Positions 43,352-53,124 of a DNA stretch of 55,392 nucleotides are shown here, one piece after another (within the stretch, counting starts at the first letter, position 1; the number at the start of each line of letters is the position of its first letter). Origin of the DNA: Bacteroidota bacterium (lineage in GTDB: Bacteria > Bacteroidota > Bacteroidia > Bacteroidales > GCA-2711565); contig PIVJ01000010.1 in NCBI GenBank assembly GCA_003353955.1, forward strand, positions 1 through 55,392. Direction: 5' to 3'. The notes under the pieces are model-generated. The model did no database searches and was not told the origin of the DNA. It worked only from the letters and a program-made list of their open reading frames with translations. The translations under genes and the position numbers were made by a program.

Positions 43352-44743
43352 ATGAGTTACGATATCATAGTAATCGGAAGTGGCCCGGGTGGCTATGTTG
43401 CTGCCATCAGAGCGGCACAATTGGGCAAAAAAGTTGCCGTAGTTGAGAAAGCAGAATTGGGAGGTATTTGTCTTAATTGGGGCTGTATCCCTACCAAAGC
43501 TTTGTTGAAAAGTGCCCAGGTTTTTAATTACCTCAAGCATGCTGCTGATTATGGCGTAGCAGTTAGCGGAGAAGTTTCACCCGATTTTGAAAGTATGGTT
43601 AGCCGCAGCCGAACCGTTGCAGATGGCATGAGCAAAGGCATCCAATTTTTACTAAAGAAAAACAAGGTGGATCACATTCAGGGTTTTGGAAAAATTAAAG
43701 CAGCTAAAACTGTAGAAGTGACTGATAAAGATGGAAAGAAAACAGATTATACAGCTGAAAGTATTATTCTGGCTACCGGAGCAAATTCAAAAGAATTGCC
43801 AAATTTAAAACAGGACGGTACGAAAATTATTGGGTATCGCGAAGCGATGACCTTAACTAAACAACCCAAATCTATGGTTGTAGTTGGATCCGGAGCTATT
43901 GGTTCAGAATTCGCTTATTTCTATAATTCAATAGGCACCCAGGTCACCCTTGTTGAATTTCTGCCTAATGTCGTTCCATTAGAAGATATCGAAGTTTCCA
44001 AGCAATTGGCTCGCTCTTTCAAAAAAGCAAAAATGAAAGTGATGGTCAACTCATCCGTTGAGTCCGTTGATACCAAGGGGAAACTTTGTAAGGTTAGCAT
44101 CAAAACAAAAAAAGGAACTGAGATTGTAGAAGCAGAGATTGTTTTATCAGCCATAGGTATTGAGACAAATCTTTCTGGTATCGGATTGGAAGAATTGGGA
44201 ATAAAAACTAAAAAAGGAAAAATAATCGTTAACGATTATTACCAAACAGATGTTACAGGAATTTATGCAATCGGCGATATTGTTTCTGGTCCTGCGCTGG
44301 CACACGTGGCCTCTCATGAGGGAATTATTTGTGTGGAGAAAATTGCTGGTAAAGATGTGGAACCACTGGATTACTCGAATATTCCGGCTTGTACTTATAC
44401 CAATCCCGAAATTGCATCAGTAGGAATGACCGAAGTAGCAGCAACAGAAGCTGGCTATGAAATTAAAGTAGGTAAGTTTCCGTTTACTGCTTCAGGAAAA
44501 GCAAGTGCCGGAGGATCGACAGATGGATTTATAAAAGTGATTTTTGATGCCAAGTATGGCGAATGGTTAGGTTGCCATATGATTGGTGAGAATGTTACCG
44601 AAATGATAGCCGAGGCTGTTGTTGCCAGAAATCTGGAAACTACGGGTGAAGAAATTATTAAATCGGTTCATCCCCACCCAACTATGTCGGAGGCAGTTAT
44701 GGAAGCAGTAGCCGCGGCATATGGTGAAGTGATTCATCTTTAA
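43352..44743 (+). CDS. lpdA: Dihydrolipoyl dehydrogenase
   Basis: A 463-residue FAD-dependent disulfide oxidoreductase, E3 of 2-oxoacid dehydrogenases and L protein of glycine cleavage. FAD site IVIGSGPGGYVAAIRAAQLG at residues 5-24, redox disulfide GGICLNWGCIP (about residues 39-45), NAD site VVVGSGAIGSEFAYFYNSIG near residue 180, YAIGDIVSGPALAHVASHEG near residue 305, and the C-terminal His-Glu HPHPTMSEAVMEA near residue 440. No 2-oxoacid dehydrogenase or lipoyl-carrier gene is adjacent. Monocistronic, ended by a hairpin at 44758. Confidence 0.97.
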   Translation: MSYDIIVIGSGPGGYVAAIRAAQLGKKVAVVEKAELGGICLNWGCIPTKALLKSAQVFNYLKHAADYGVAVSGEVSPDFESMVSRSRTVADGMSKGIQFLLKKNKVDHIQGFGKIKAAKTVEVTDKDGKKTDYTAESIILATGANSKELPNLKQDGTKIIGYREAMTLTKQPKSMVVVGSGAIGSEFAYFYNSIGTQVTLVEFLPNVVPLEDIEVSKQLARSFKKAKMKVMVNSSVESVDTKGKLCKVSIKTKKGTEIVEAEIVLSAIGIETNLSGIGLEELGIKTKKGKIIVNDYYQTDVTGIYAIGDIVSGPALAHVASHEGIICVEKIAGKDVEPLDYSNIPACTYTNPEIASVGMTEVAATEAGYEIKVGKFPFTASGKASAGGSTDGFIKVIFDAKYGEWLGCHMIGENVTEMIAEAVVARNLETTGEEIIKSVHPHPTMSEAVMEAVAAAYGEVIHL

Positions 44744-44757
44744 ATAATAATGGAATA

Positions 44758-44790
44758 ATTTAGGGATGGCATCCCTAAATTTCTTATCTC
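44758..44790 (+). terminator. Rho-independent terminator after lpdA
   Basis: A perfect 10-pair stem ATTTAGGGAT / ATCCCTAAAT (44758-44767, 44771-44780) with a GGC loop, followed by TTCTTATCTCTTTT. The T tract is interrupted, so termination may be moderate. Confidence 0.7.
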
Positions 44791-44818
44791 TTTTAAGAGC
44801 ATTTACTAATATTACATA

Positions 44819-45373
44819 ATGGAAATAAGCAACACAAAAATTCCCGGATTATTGGTTATCAAACCAGCGATCTTTAAAGATTCAAGAGGCTATTTTTTCG
44901 AGTCTCATAACGAAGAAAAACTATTGAAAGCCGGAATTGATATACGCTTTGTTCAGGATAATGAATCAAAATCACAACGGGGAGTACTTCGAGGTCTTCA
45001 TTTCCAAAACCCGCCTTATAGCCAAGGGAAACTGGTAAGGGTAATACAGGGCGCAGTTTTAGATGTTGCGGTAGATCTAAGAAAAAAATCGCCTACATAC
45101 GGAAAATGGGATTCAATTATATTAAGTGCTGAAAACAAATTAATGTATTGGGTGCCTGAAGGTATGGCTCATGGATTTTTAACACTGGAAAATGACACGA
45201 TTTTCTTTTACAAATGCACTAGCGTTTATAATAAAGAATCGGAAGGCTGTATTCGATGGAATGACCCCGAACTAAATGTTGAATGGGGAACTGATAACCC
45301 AATTTTATCTGACAGGGATAGAATAACTCCTTTTTTTAAGGACTTTAAGAGTCAATTTGTTTACGATAAATAA
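44819..45373 (+). CDS. rfbC: dTDP-4-dehydrorhamnose 3,5-epimerase
   Basis: A 184-residue cupin-fold epimerase that makes dTDP-4-dehydro-L-rhamnose, used in surface polysaccharides. Evidence: FKDSRGYFFESHNEEKL, the catalytic histidine in GVLRGLHFQNPPYSQGKLVR near residue 60, VLDVAVDLRKKSPTYGKW, WVPEGMAHGFLTL and the catalytic tyrosine region FFYKCTSVYNKESEGCIRW. Length is normal. The other rfb genes (A, B, D) are not in the window. A 25-base gap separates it from the M48 gene. Confidence 0.96.
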   Translation: MEISNTKIPGLLVIKPAIFKDSRGYFFESHNEEKLLKAGIDIRFVQDNESKSQRGVLRGLHFQNPPYSQGKLVRVIQGAVLDVAVDLRKKSPTYGKWDSIILSAENKLMYWVPEGMAHGFLTLENDTIFFYKCTSVYNKESEGCIRWNDPELNVEWGTDNPILSDRDRITPFFKDFKSQFVYDK

Positions 45374-45398
45374 AAGAACCACTCATAAGTTCTAAGCA

Positions 45399-46193
45399 AT
45401 GAAAAGAAATATATTCATACTGGTTTTTATTATTTTGTTGAGTGCATGTTCAACAGTTCCGTTTACCGGCAGAAAGCAATCTAAAATGTTGCCTGCGGCA
45501 GAAATGAATGCAATGGCACTTGAGAGTTATGGAACGTTTCTGAAAGAAAACAAATTATCGAGCAATAAAAACCAGGTAGCGCTTTTACAAACGGTTGGGA
45601 ATAAAATTAAAACTGCTGTTGAAAAACATTTAAGCACACAAGGCCAACAAAAAAAAATTGAAGGCTACAAGTGGAAGTTCAATTTAATTGAAAACCCCAG
45701 TGTTAATGTCTGGGCTATGCCGGGAGGGAAAATTATTTTTTACACAGGCATCATGGATGTTTGCCAAGATGAAACGGGCATTGCTGTTGTGATGAGTCAC
45801 GAAATTGCGCACATCATTGCCAGTCACGGAAATGAACGAATGTCACAGGCATTATTTGCTCAGTTTGGAGGAGTGGCACTAAATGTTCTTATTAAAGAAA
45901 AGCCTCAAGAAACTAAAAACATATACAACACTGTATTTGGAACTGGAACGCAATTTGGAGTAATGTTACCCTACAGCAGAACGCATGAATATGAAGCTGA
46001 TAAAATGGGTCTTATTTTTATGGCCATGGCCGGATATGACCCACTTGCCGCTCCAGATTTCTGGCTAAGAATGGATGAAAATAATACCGGACAATTGCCA
46101 CTGGAATTTCTATCAACCCACCCATCTCACGAAAGCAGAATATATGCAATGATGGAATTTATGCCAACTGCACTCACCTATATGAAAAAGTAA
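45399..46193 (+). CDS. M48 family metallopeptidase, lipoprotein
   Basis: A 264-residue predicted lipoprotein: hydrophobic signal followed by the lipobox LLSAC with Cys17. The peptidase domain has the zinc motif SHEIAHIIASHGNERMS near residues 132-148 and the third ligand in EYEADKMGLIFMA near residue 200, as in BepA/LoiP-type proteins that act on outer-membrane proteins in the periplasm. The ending STHPSHESRIYAMMEF is also typical. It lacks the TPR domain of BepA. Rfbc is 25 bases upstream, and the transglycosylase gene 32 bases downstream, so the block may be one transcript. Confidence 0.93.
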   Translation: MKRNIFILVFIILLSACSTVPFTGRKQSKMLPAAEMNAMALESYGTFLKENKLSSNKNQVALLQTVGNKIKTAVEKHLSTQGQQKKIEGYKWKFNLIENPSVNVWAMPGGKIIFYTGIMDVCQDETGIAVVMSHEIAHIIASHGNERMSQALFAQFGGVALNVLIKEKPQETKNIYNTVFGTGTQFGVMLPYSRTHEYEADKMGLIFMAMAGYDPLAAPDFWLRMDENNTGQLPLEFLSTHPSHESRIYAMMEFMPTALTYMKK

Positions 46194-46225
46194 GCTAATC
46201 GCATTAAAAAAAGAGGAATGGACTT

Positions 46226-47158
46226 ATGAATAATAGAACGGTAATAATAATCTTTTCATCGGTTAATGCATTGTTGTTGGCGATTGTCATCATCTTAATA
46301 ACTATGCGATCAAACAAAGAGCCTGAAACCATAAAGGAGTTTAATCGTAACAGTTTCGACTTGCAAATAAAATCAGTTTCTATTCCTACAAAAATTGATT
46401 TTGCTGGAGAACCAACACCACTTCATCTGTATTACGTACAAGAACATTTAGAGTGGGAATTAACGGTAAACACCTATTGGCATTCTTCCACTTTACTAAA
46501 TTTAAAACGATCTACCCGATGGTTTCCGGTTATCGAGCCCATACTTGCTGAATACAATATCCCTGAGGATTTTAAATATTTATCATTAATCGAAAGTGCA
46601 TTTCAAAATGTGACATCCCCTGCAGGTGCTGTTGGGTTTTGGCAATTTATGAAAGGGACTGCTCGTGATTACGGACTTGAGGTAACGACTGAAGTTGACG
46701 AACGTTATCATATTGAAAAAGCAACCGTTGCCGCCTGTAAATATTTGAATAAAGCATATAAAAAATATCAGAATTGGACCATGGTTGCAGCAGCTTACAA
46801 TGCAGGTAATCGTGGGGTTGATCGACAAATTGAACGTCAAAAGGAAACGGCCTACTATGACCTACTTTTAAACGAAGAAACGGAACGATATGTATTTCGG
46901 ATTCTTGCCTTGAAATCAATCATTAAAAATCCTGAAGCCTACGGGTTTTATATGGAAGAGAAAGATTATTACCAAGTGATTCCATATAAAACGGTTGAAG
47001 TAAATACCGCGATATCCAGCTGGGCTGACTTTGCAAAGAGCCATCAAATTAATTATCGCTTGCTCAAAGAATTCAATCCCTGGCTTCGCCAGGCTGATTT
47101 AAAAAACCGCCGAAAAAAAACGTATCAAATAAAAATACCTAAGTTGGAATCTCTTTAA
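46226..47158 (+). CDS. Lytic murein transglycosylase (SLT domain, MltD-like)
   Basis: A 310-residue envelope protein with one N-terminal hydrophobic segment (VIIIFSSVNALLLAIVIILI, residues 5-24) as an anchor. The SLT domain has the catalytic glutamate in LSLIESAFQNVTSPAGAVG near residue 122, GFWQFMKGTARDYGL and the closing MVAAAYNAGNRGV near residue 190. The last 50 residues resemble a single LysM-like module (INYRLLKEFNPWLR, YQIKIP). Cleaves peptidoglycan glycan strands. Placed 13 bases before uvrA. Confidence 0.92.
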   Translation: MNNRTVIIIFSSVNALLLAIVIILITMRSNKEPETIKEFNRNSFDLQIKSVSIPTKIDFAGEPTPLHLYYVQEHLEWELTVNTYWHSSTLLNLKRSTRWFPVIEPILAEYNIPEDFKYLSLIESAFQNVTSPAGAVGFWQFMKGTARDYGLEVTTEVDERYHIEKATVAACKYLNKAYKKYQNWTMVAAAYNAGNRGVDRQIERQKETAYYDLLLNEETERYVFRILALKSIIKNPEAYGFYMEEKDYYQVIPYKTVEVNTAISSWADFAKSHQINYRLLKEFNPWLRQADLKNRRKKTYQIKIPKLESL

Positions 47159-47171
47159 CCCTACTCAGTAA

Positions 47172-50042
47172 ATGCGCCACGAACCAGAAATAATTAGTAA
47201 GGATACCGCTGCAAACCCAAACGAAACTCATTTGGAGATCTTAGGAGCACGGGTTCATAATTTGAAGAATATTGATGCTTCTATCCCTCGTGATAAATTA
47301 GTTGTAATTACCGGATTAAGTGGAAGTGGCAAATCTTCGCTTGCTTTTGATACGATTTATGCAGAAGGCCAACGAAGATATATGGAAACTTTTTCGGCCT
47401 ATGCAAGGCATTTTATTGGCAATCTGGAAAGGCCGGATGTTGATAAAATAAGTGGACTGAGTCCGGTGATTTCCATCGAACAAAAAACCATCAATCGAAA
47501 TCCGAGGTCGACAGTTGGTACCATCACTGAAATCTATGATTTTCTTCGTCTATTGTATGCACGCGTAGCAGAAGCCTATTCTTACAATACTGGAGAGAAA
47601 ATGGTTCGCTACTCTGAAGAGCAAATTACCAAATTAATTATTGAAGAATTTTCCGAAGAGAAGATTATCATTCTTGCACCCTCAGTTAAGGGAAGGAAGG
47701 GGCATTATCGCGAGTTATTTGAGCAAATAAGGAAGCAGGGATTTTTAAAAGTCAGGGTGGATGGAGAAATCCGGGAATTGACTTTCGGGATGCAATTAGA
47801 TCGTTACAAGGTTCATGATATTGAAATTGTGATTGATACCATTCTGATAAAAGATGAATATGCAAAACGCATTAATCAATCCTTACAAGCGGCATTGCGC
47901 TATGGAAAAGGAATATTAATGATCCAGCATACTGGATCGAATTCAGTCAGGCATTTTAGCAAGCACCTGATGTGCCCAAGTACAGGTATTGCTTATGACG
48001 ACCCGGAGCCCAATACTTTTTCATTTAATTCACCTTACGGTGCATGTCAAAACTGTAATGGCTTAGGTGAAATTTCTGAGATTGATCTCAAAAAAATCAT
48101 TCCCAATCCTCAGTTATCAATAAATAAAGGAGGCCTTGCTCCTTTGGGAGAATATAAAAATAATTGGATCTTTAATCAGCTGGAAGCCATTGGAATTAAG
48201 CATGGGTTTACCCTGACTACGCCTGTGAAAGATATTCCTGGTGAAGCCATCTCAACCATTCTATACGGCTCTAATGAATCATTTCAGGTAAAGAAAGAAT
48301 ACCTGGGAATTACCTCTACATATACCTTAAACTTTGAGGGTGTTATCAATTTCATTTCCAACCAATACAAAGAAAATCAATCGAGTGAGATTAAACGATG
48401 GGCAACTAATTTCATGAACCGAATTGTTTGTCCCAAATGCACCGGAAGCCGTTTAAAGAAGGAATCATTATTTTTTAAAATTGATGATAAGAACATAGCC
48501 GAATTAGCTGGTATGGATATCATACAGTTGGACAATTGGTTTTTAGATATTGAAAAAAAGTTAAGTAAAACACAGCAAACAATTGCCCATGAAATCATTC
48601 GTGAAATCAGGATACGAATTCATTTTTTACTTGATGTGGGTATAGATTATTTGACCCTTAATCGTTCTTCAAAAAGCTTATCAGGAGGGGAAGCTCAACG
48701 AATTCGCTTGGCTACACAGATTGGATCCCAGTTGGTTGGCGTTTTATACATCCTTGATGAGCCAAGCATCGGGCTCCATCAAAGAGACAATCTGAGGCTC
48801 ATAAATGCCTTGAAGAAATTGCGTGACATTGGTAATTCGATCATCGTTGTTGAGCATGACAAAGAAACTATTCTAGCTGCCGACCATGTAATTGATATCG
48901 GACCCGGAGCCGGAAGACATGGCGGATTGATTGTTGCACAGGGAAATCCGGCAGATTTGGATAAATGCAATACACTAACTTGTGATTACATAAGCGGAAG
49001 AAAAGAAATTAAAATCCCTGATCATCGTCGCAATGGAGATGCCTCATTTCTTGAGCTAAAGGGTGCGAGTGGAAACAATCTAAAATCTGTTGACCTCAAA
49101 CTTCCCCTGTCAAAATTAGTTTGTGTTACAGGAGTTTCAGGTAGTGGGAAATCGACCTTGATTAATGAAACTTTGTATCCAATTTTAAGTCAGTATTTTT
49201 ATAAATCAAGGAAAAATCCACTTCCGTATAAATCCTTTGAAGGTCTCGATTTAATAGATAAAGTTATTGAGATTGACCAATCGCCTATTGGTAGAACCCC
49301 GCGTTCGAATCCGGCAACCTATACCAAAGTATTTGATGAAATCAGAAAACTTTTTGCGCAGATACCTGAAGCTAAAATCAGGGGATACAAACCGGGTAGA
49401 TTCTCATTTAATGTAAAAGGTGGCAGGTGCGAAGTTTGTAAAGGTGCAGGGGTAAAAATTATCGAAATGAATTTCCTTCCCAACGTTCAGGTACATTGTG
49501 ATGAATGCAATGGCAAGCGTTATATTCGAGAAACATTGGAAGTTCGATATAAAGGAAAATCAATTAATGACGTGCTGAATATGACGATTAATCGTGCAGT
49601 TGAATTTTTTGATAATATCCCTTCCATCCTGATAAAAATTAAAACTCTGAAAGAAGTCGGTTTGGGTTATATCACTTTGGGGCAACAATCAACAACTCTT
49701 TCGGGAGGTGAAGCCCAGCGCGTAAAACTAGCTGCAGAATTATCGAAAAAGGATACCGGAAAAACACTTTATATTTTGGATGAACCAACCACTGGTCTTC
49801 ACTTTGAGGATGTTAAGGTATTGCTTGAGGTGTTGAATAAGTTGGTTGATCGTGGTAATTCTGTTTTGATAATTGAGCATAATATGGAAGTTATTAAAGT
49901 AGCAGATTATATTATTGACCTTGGACCTGAGGGTGGGGAGCGAGGCGGTTATATCATTGCAAAGGGAACGCCTGAAAAAGTGGCAAAAAGCAGAAAAAGC
50001 TACACAGCCGAGTTTTTAAAACAAGAATTAAAAAAGAGATAA
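47172..50042 (+). CDS. uvrA: Excinuclease ABC subunit A
   Basis: A 956-residue UvrA, the damage-recognising ATPase of nucleotide excision repair. Two ABC modules are complete: Walker [16 protein letters not shown] near residue 48 and [15 protein letters not shown] near residue 653, signatures [12 protein letters not shown] near 503 and [12 protein letters not shown] near 843, and the Walker B segments [15 protein letters not shown] and [14 protein letters not shown]. The C-terminal zinc site ([16 protein letters not shown]) is intact; the N-terminal one shows CPST in place of the first CxxC, as often in Bacteroidota. Follows the transglycosylase by 13 bases. Confidence 0.98.
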   Translation: MRHEPEIISKDTAANPNETHLEILGARVHNLKNIDASIPRDKLVVITGLSGSGKSSLAFDTIYAEGQRRYMETFSAYARHFIGNLERPDVDKISGLSPVISIEQKTINRNPRSTVGTITEIYDFLRLLYARVAEAYSYNTGEKMVRYSEEQITKLIIEEFSEEKIIILAPSVKGRKGHYRELFEQIRKQGFLKVRVDGEIRELTFGMQLDRYKVHDIEIVIDTILIKDEYAKRINQSLQAALRYGKGILMIQHTGSNSVRHFSKHLMCPSTGIAYDDPEPNTFSFNSPYGACQNCNGLGEISEIDLKKIIPNPQLSINKGGLAPLGEYKNNWIFNQLEAIGIKHGFTLTTPVKDIPGEAISTILYGSNESFQVKKEYLGITSTYTLNFEGVINFISNQYKENQSSEIKRWATNFMNRIVCPKCTGSRLKKESLFFKIDDKNIAELAGMDIIQLDNWFLDIEKKLSKTQQTIAHEIIREIRIRIHFLLDVGIDYLTLNRSSKSLSGGEAQRIRLATQIGSQLVGVLYILDEPSIGLHQRDNLRLINALKKLRDIGNSIIVVEHDKETILAADHVIDIGPGAGRHGGLIVAQGNPADLDKCNTLTCDYISGRKEIKIPDHRRNGDASFLELKGASGNNLKSVDLKLPLSKLVCVTGVSGSGKSTLINETLYPILSQYFYKSRKNPLPYKSFEGLDLIDKVIEIDQSPIGRTPRSNPATYTKVFDEIRKLFAQIPEAKIRGYKPGRFSFNVKGGRCEVCKGAGVKIIEMNFLPNVQVHCDECNGKRYIRETLEVRYKGKSINDVLNMTINRAVEFFDNIPSILIKIKTLKEVGLGYITLGQQSTTLSGGEAQRVKLAAELSKKDTGKTLYILDEPTTGLHFEDVKVLLEVLNKLVDRGNSVLIIEHNMEVIKVADYIIDLGPEGGERGGYIIAKGTPEKVAKSRKSYTAEFLKQELKKR

Positions 50043-50143
50043 TAACTTTCTTTCCTGAAAAACTTCTTCGTTTGCCAAGATTAGGCAAGATGCCTATAAA
50101 AATATTGTTTTTTTAGTTTATACTTGAGATACACAAGTGAACT

Positions 50144-50776
50144 ATGATTATATCAAGAACAAACATTACCTTATTGGTCATTATTATGCTTTGTTTTTTT
50201 TGCAACGAAAGCATTGCACAAGATGATCAGCATCGTATTGACAATCTCAAACATGAACTGACTACCCAGGCAACATATACAAACTTAGGAATCATATATT
50301 CGCTTGGCTTCAACAAACAAACAGCTACTGAATAGTATATAAAGTCTCTAGAAATTAGTAAGCAATTAAATGATTCATCTGGAATTGCTATTAATTTGAA
50401 TAACATAGGAGGTATGTACCAAGGATTAGAGAATTATGAGTTAGCTGTAGATTATTTTAAAGAATCCTTAGAAATCGACCTCAACTTAGGAAATAAAGAA
50501 TACATCGCACATTCATATAATAATTTGGGTGAACTGTACTTAGACTATAAAAAAGACAACAGAATTGGTATTAGTAAAGAAAATCAAAAAAGACTTTTCC
50601 GAATAGATTCCGATTTCAAGATTAAAGGAATTGCCAATGAAAGTGGTACAGGGCTTGGTTTAATTCTTTGTGATGAGCTTATAAGGCAAAATGGTGGAGA
50701 AATATCTGTTAAGAGTGAGGAAGGAAAGGGAAGTATTTTTACTTTTACACTTCCAATTGTAAATTCAGATGGATAA
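50144..50776 (+). pseudogene. Decayed TPR-domain sensor histidine kinase
   Basis: A single frame with an internal TAG at 50333. Before it: signal peptide (ITLLVIIMLCFFCNESIAQD) and a scrap of TPR. After it: TPR helices (YIKSLEISKQLNDSSGIAIN, NNIGGMYQGLENYELAVDYF, YNNLGELYLDYKK), then a jump straight into the end of a histidine-kinase ATPase domain (NRIGISKENQKRLF = G1 box, GTGLGLILCDELIRQNGGEI = G2 box, GKGSIFTFTLP). Missing between them are the coiled coil, the membrane segment, the phospho-accepting His box and the N box. Stop, N-terminal shortening and internal deletion together leave no function. Last 8 bases overlap the next remnant. Confidence 0.8.
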
Positions 50777-51346
50777 GAGAGGAGAAGAAAAAATCCGGAA
50801 AGCGCTAAAAAGCAAAAGCTGGAATGAAATAAAGACCTACGATTTCTGGCAAATATTTAAGGTAATGTCAGAATTTGTAGAAGGCTTTGAAAAAATGGCA
50901 AGAATTGGTTCATGTGTGTCAATTCTCGATTCGGACAGAACCAAAGCAGATAACCGTTTCTATAAAATCGCAGAAGAGGTCGCACAGCTGCTCATAATTA
51001 GAGGTTTTGGCGTAATTACAGGTGGAGGCTGGAGGCTCGAGCATTATGTAAACCGCTAACAAAGGGGCTAAATTATCAGATGGTAAAGGGGCTCGGAACT
51101 CTTGATGAATTGTTTGAAGCCATCACTCTGATAGAAACACAAAAGTTCGTTCATTTTCCAAGTATATTAATTTCAACCGAATACTGGAGTGGACTCATCG
51201 ACTGGATTAAAAAGAAAATGATTAATGAGAGAAACATCAGCCCTGCAGATTTGGACATTTTTAACGTGGTAGATTCGGCAGATGAAGCAGTGACAGTAAT
51301 TGATGAGTTTTATAAAAAATATGACATTATTAAACCAAATTTCTAG
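50769..51346 (+). pseudogene. Decayed LOG-family (lysine-decarboxylase-like) gene
   Basis: Two frames carry the two ends of a LOG-type protein (cytokinin riboside monophosphate phosphoribohydrolase-like). The N-terminal part, 50769-51059, has RTKADNRFYKIAEEVAQLL and IIRGFGVITGGG, then shifts frame; a piece reading VNR...NKGAKLSDG continues in other frames. The C-terminal part, 51080-51346, has LGTLDELFEAITLIETQKF (the PGGxGT site, damaged to VKGLGTLDE), ILISTEYWSGLIDWIKKK, ISPADLDIFNVVD and a normal end. About 80 residues of the middle are missing. Two stops (51057 and around 51072) and the deletion rule out a working protein. Confidence 0.8.
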
Positions 51347-51358
51347 TTTTAACGGCTC

Positions 51359-51793
51359 ATGATAACTACTATACCCTTACAAATACTACCCATCGAAAAA
51401 GATGGATTTCACCTGATGATTGTTGTAAAAATTAATAGAAAGAAAGCGAATCTCATCATCGATACAGGCGCCTCTCGTACCGTATTTGATGAGGACTTAA
51501 TTAAAAAATTCTTACCGGATAATTACAATGATTTTGAAATAAATGAAGAATTATCTACCGGATTGGGGACTAATTCAATAAGAAGTCAGGCTTTCGAATT
51601 AAAATCTTTAAAGCTGGGTGATTTAAAAATTAAGAATTATATGGCAGTAATATTGGATTTAGCCAATATTAATCAATCCTATTCCATGCTTAATTTACCA
51701 GAAATACATGGAGTTATTGGCGGCGATTTACTAAAAAAACATAAAGCTGTTATTCAGTATAAAAACAAAATCTTAAAGCTCTACTACCAATAA
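51359..51793 (+). CDS. Retropepsin-like aspartic protease family protein
   Basis: A 144-residue protein of the clan AA (retropepsin-like) type. The catalytic motif LIIDTGASRTVFDEDL is at residues 32-47, and a second conserved GVIGGDLLKKH near residue 120 fits the flap/dimer region of the fold. No signal peptide is seen, so it is probably cytoplasmic. These single-domain proteases act as dimers, and bacterial members are hardly characterised. It lies 12 bases behind the LOG remnant and 45 bases before the response regulator; codons look regular, so the gene seems intact between decayed and working neighbours. Confidence 0.8.
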   Translation: MITTIPLQILPIEKDGFHLMIVVKINRKKANLIIDTGASRTVFDEDLIKKFLPDNYNDFEINEELSTGLGTNSIRSQAFELKSLKLGDLKIKNYMAVILDLANINQSYSMLNLPEIHGVIGGDLLKKHKAVIQYKNKILKLYYQ

Positions 51794-51838
51794 GTCAGGC
51801 ATAATAATTGCTATATTTGACTACCAAAAAACATTTAT

Positions 51839-53008
51839 ATGGCCAGGATCTTAATAATTGATGATGAGAGGAGTATCAGAAATACCCTAAGGGATATTCT
51901 CGAAAGTGAAAAGTATATCATTGATGACGCTAAAGACGGACTGATCGGGCTTGATAAAATTAGCCAGAATAAATATGATGTCATTCTTTGTGATATTAAA
52001 ATGCCAAAAATGGATGGCATGGAAGTATTGCTCAAGGCCCTGGAAATGACAGATACTCCTATAATTATGATTTCCGGTCATGGAACAATTGATACGGCTG
52101 TTGATACACTTAAACTAGGTGCGTACGATTATATCTCTAAGCCACCCGATTTAAACCGATTATTGGTTACCATCCGTAATGCGATGGATAAATCCAGATT
52201 GATTACTGAAACAAAGGTGCTTAAAAAGCAGGTTAGTAAGCAATGGGAAATGGTTGGAGAATCAGAAGCACTTTGTGGGGTAAAAGATATTATTGAAAAG
52301 GTTGCACCAACCAATGCTCGTGTTTTGATTACCGGAGAAAATGGTACCGGAAAAGAATTAGTAGCCCGATGGTTACACGAACAAAGCAATCGATCAAAAT
52401 CACCATTTATAGAAGTGAACTGTGCAGCAATTCCATCTGAACTGATTGAAAGTAATTTATTCGGTCATGAAAAAGGTTCGTTTACTTCTGCTATAAAACA
52501 ACGAAAAGGCAACTTTGAACAAGCGCATGGAGGAACCATATTTCTTGATGAGATTGGCGACATGAGTCTTTCTGCCCAGGCTAAAGTACTGAGGGCGTTG
52601 CAAGAAAGGAAAATCATGCGTGTAGGTGGCGAGAAAGAGATTTCGGTTGATGTGAGAATAATTTCAGCAACGAATAAAGACCTGAATCATGAAATTTCCA
52701 ACCATAACTTCCGAGAAGATTTATATCACCGATTAAGTGTAATTCTAATTCATGTTCCGGCTTTACGTGAGCGCCCGGAGGATATTCCTTTATTAGTAAA
52801 TCATTTTATGTATGAGCTTTGCACTGATGCCGGGAAAGCGGTAATGTCGATAGAAGATGGTGCAATGATTGAACTCCAGAAAATTGAATGGACCGGAAAT
52901 ATTCGCGAATTAAGAAATGTAATTGAGCGTCTTGCCATTTTGTGCGAAAAAGTAATTACCGCAGAAGATGTGAAATTATATGCCCAAGCATTTGGAAGAA
53001 CAAAGTAA
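51839..53008 (+). CDS. Sigma-54-type response regulator without DNA-binding domain
   Basis: A 389-residue NtrC-like protein. Receiver domain residues 1-120: acidic pocket IIDDERS, phospho-acceptor in ILCDIKMPKMDG (Asp near residue 51), ISGHGT and DYISKPPD. AAA+ domain: Walker A TGENGTGKELVARWLHE near residue 164, Walker B GGTIFLDEIGDMSLS near residue 230, arginine finger region REDLYHRLSV and the last ISATNKD sensor I. Two oddities: the sigma-54 contact loop reads GSFTSA in place of GAFTGA, and the protein stops after the AAA+ lid (YAQAFGRTK) without the usual Fis helix-turn-helix. Such short forms are known from Bacteroidota. It may activate sigma-54 from solution, or no longer contact it. 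No kinase is beside it except the decayed one at 50144. Confidence 0.9.
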   Translation: MARILIIDDERSIRNTLRDILESEKYIIDDAKDGLIGLDKISQNKYDVILCDIKMPKMDGMEVLLKALEMTDTPIIMISGHGTIDTAVDTLKLGAYDYISKPPDLNRLLVTIRNAMDKSRLITETKVLKKQVSKQWEMVGESEALCGVKDIIEKVAPTNARVLITGENGTGKELVARWLHEQSNRSKSPFIEVNCAAIPSELIESNLFGHEKGSFTSAIKQRKGNFEQAHGGTIFLDEIGDMSLSAQAKVLRALQERKIMRVGGEKEISVDVRIISATNKDLNHEISNHNFREDLYHRLSVILIHVPALRERPEDIPLLVNHFMYELCTDAGKAVMSIEDGAMIELQKIEWTGNIRELRNVIERLAILCEKVITAEDVKLYAQAFGRTK

Positions 53009-53060
53009 CCTTCTTTTCTTAATCCCGTAGAATTAGATAATAAAACTCAAATTAATTTTG

Positions 53061-53068
53061 TAATTTTG
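53061..53068 (+). promoter_or_regulatory. Candidate -7 promoter box for ssrA
   Basis: TAATTTTG matches TAnnTTTG exactly. A start about 7 bases later would leave a 50-base leader to be removed from pre-tmRNA. No clear TTTG -33 element. Confidence 0.4.
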
Positions 53069-53124
53069 CAATTCGAATAGGGTATTGCACTTTATATCGT
53101 TCTTTAATAAAAATAATTTTCACT

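Noticed and set aside
50050-50110. Terminator behind uvrA
   Set aside because: Only 5-pair stems (TTGCC/GGCAA, AGGCA/TGCCT) are seen and the T run is about 20 bases away; too weak to call.
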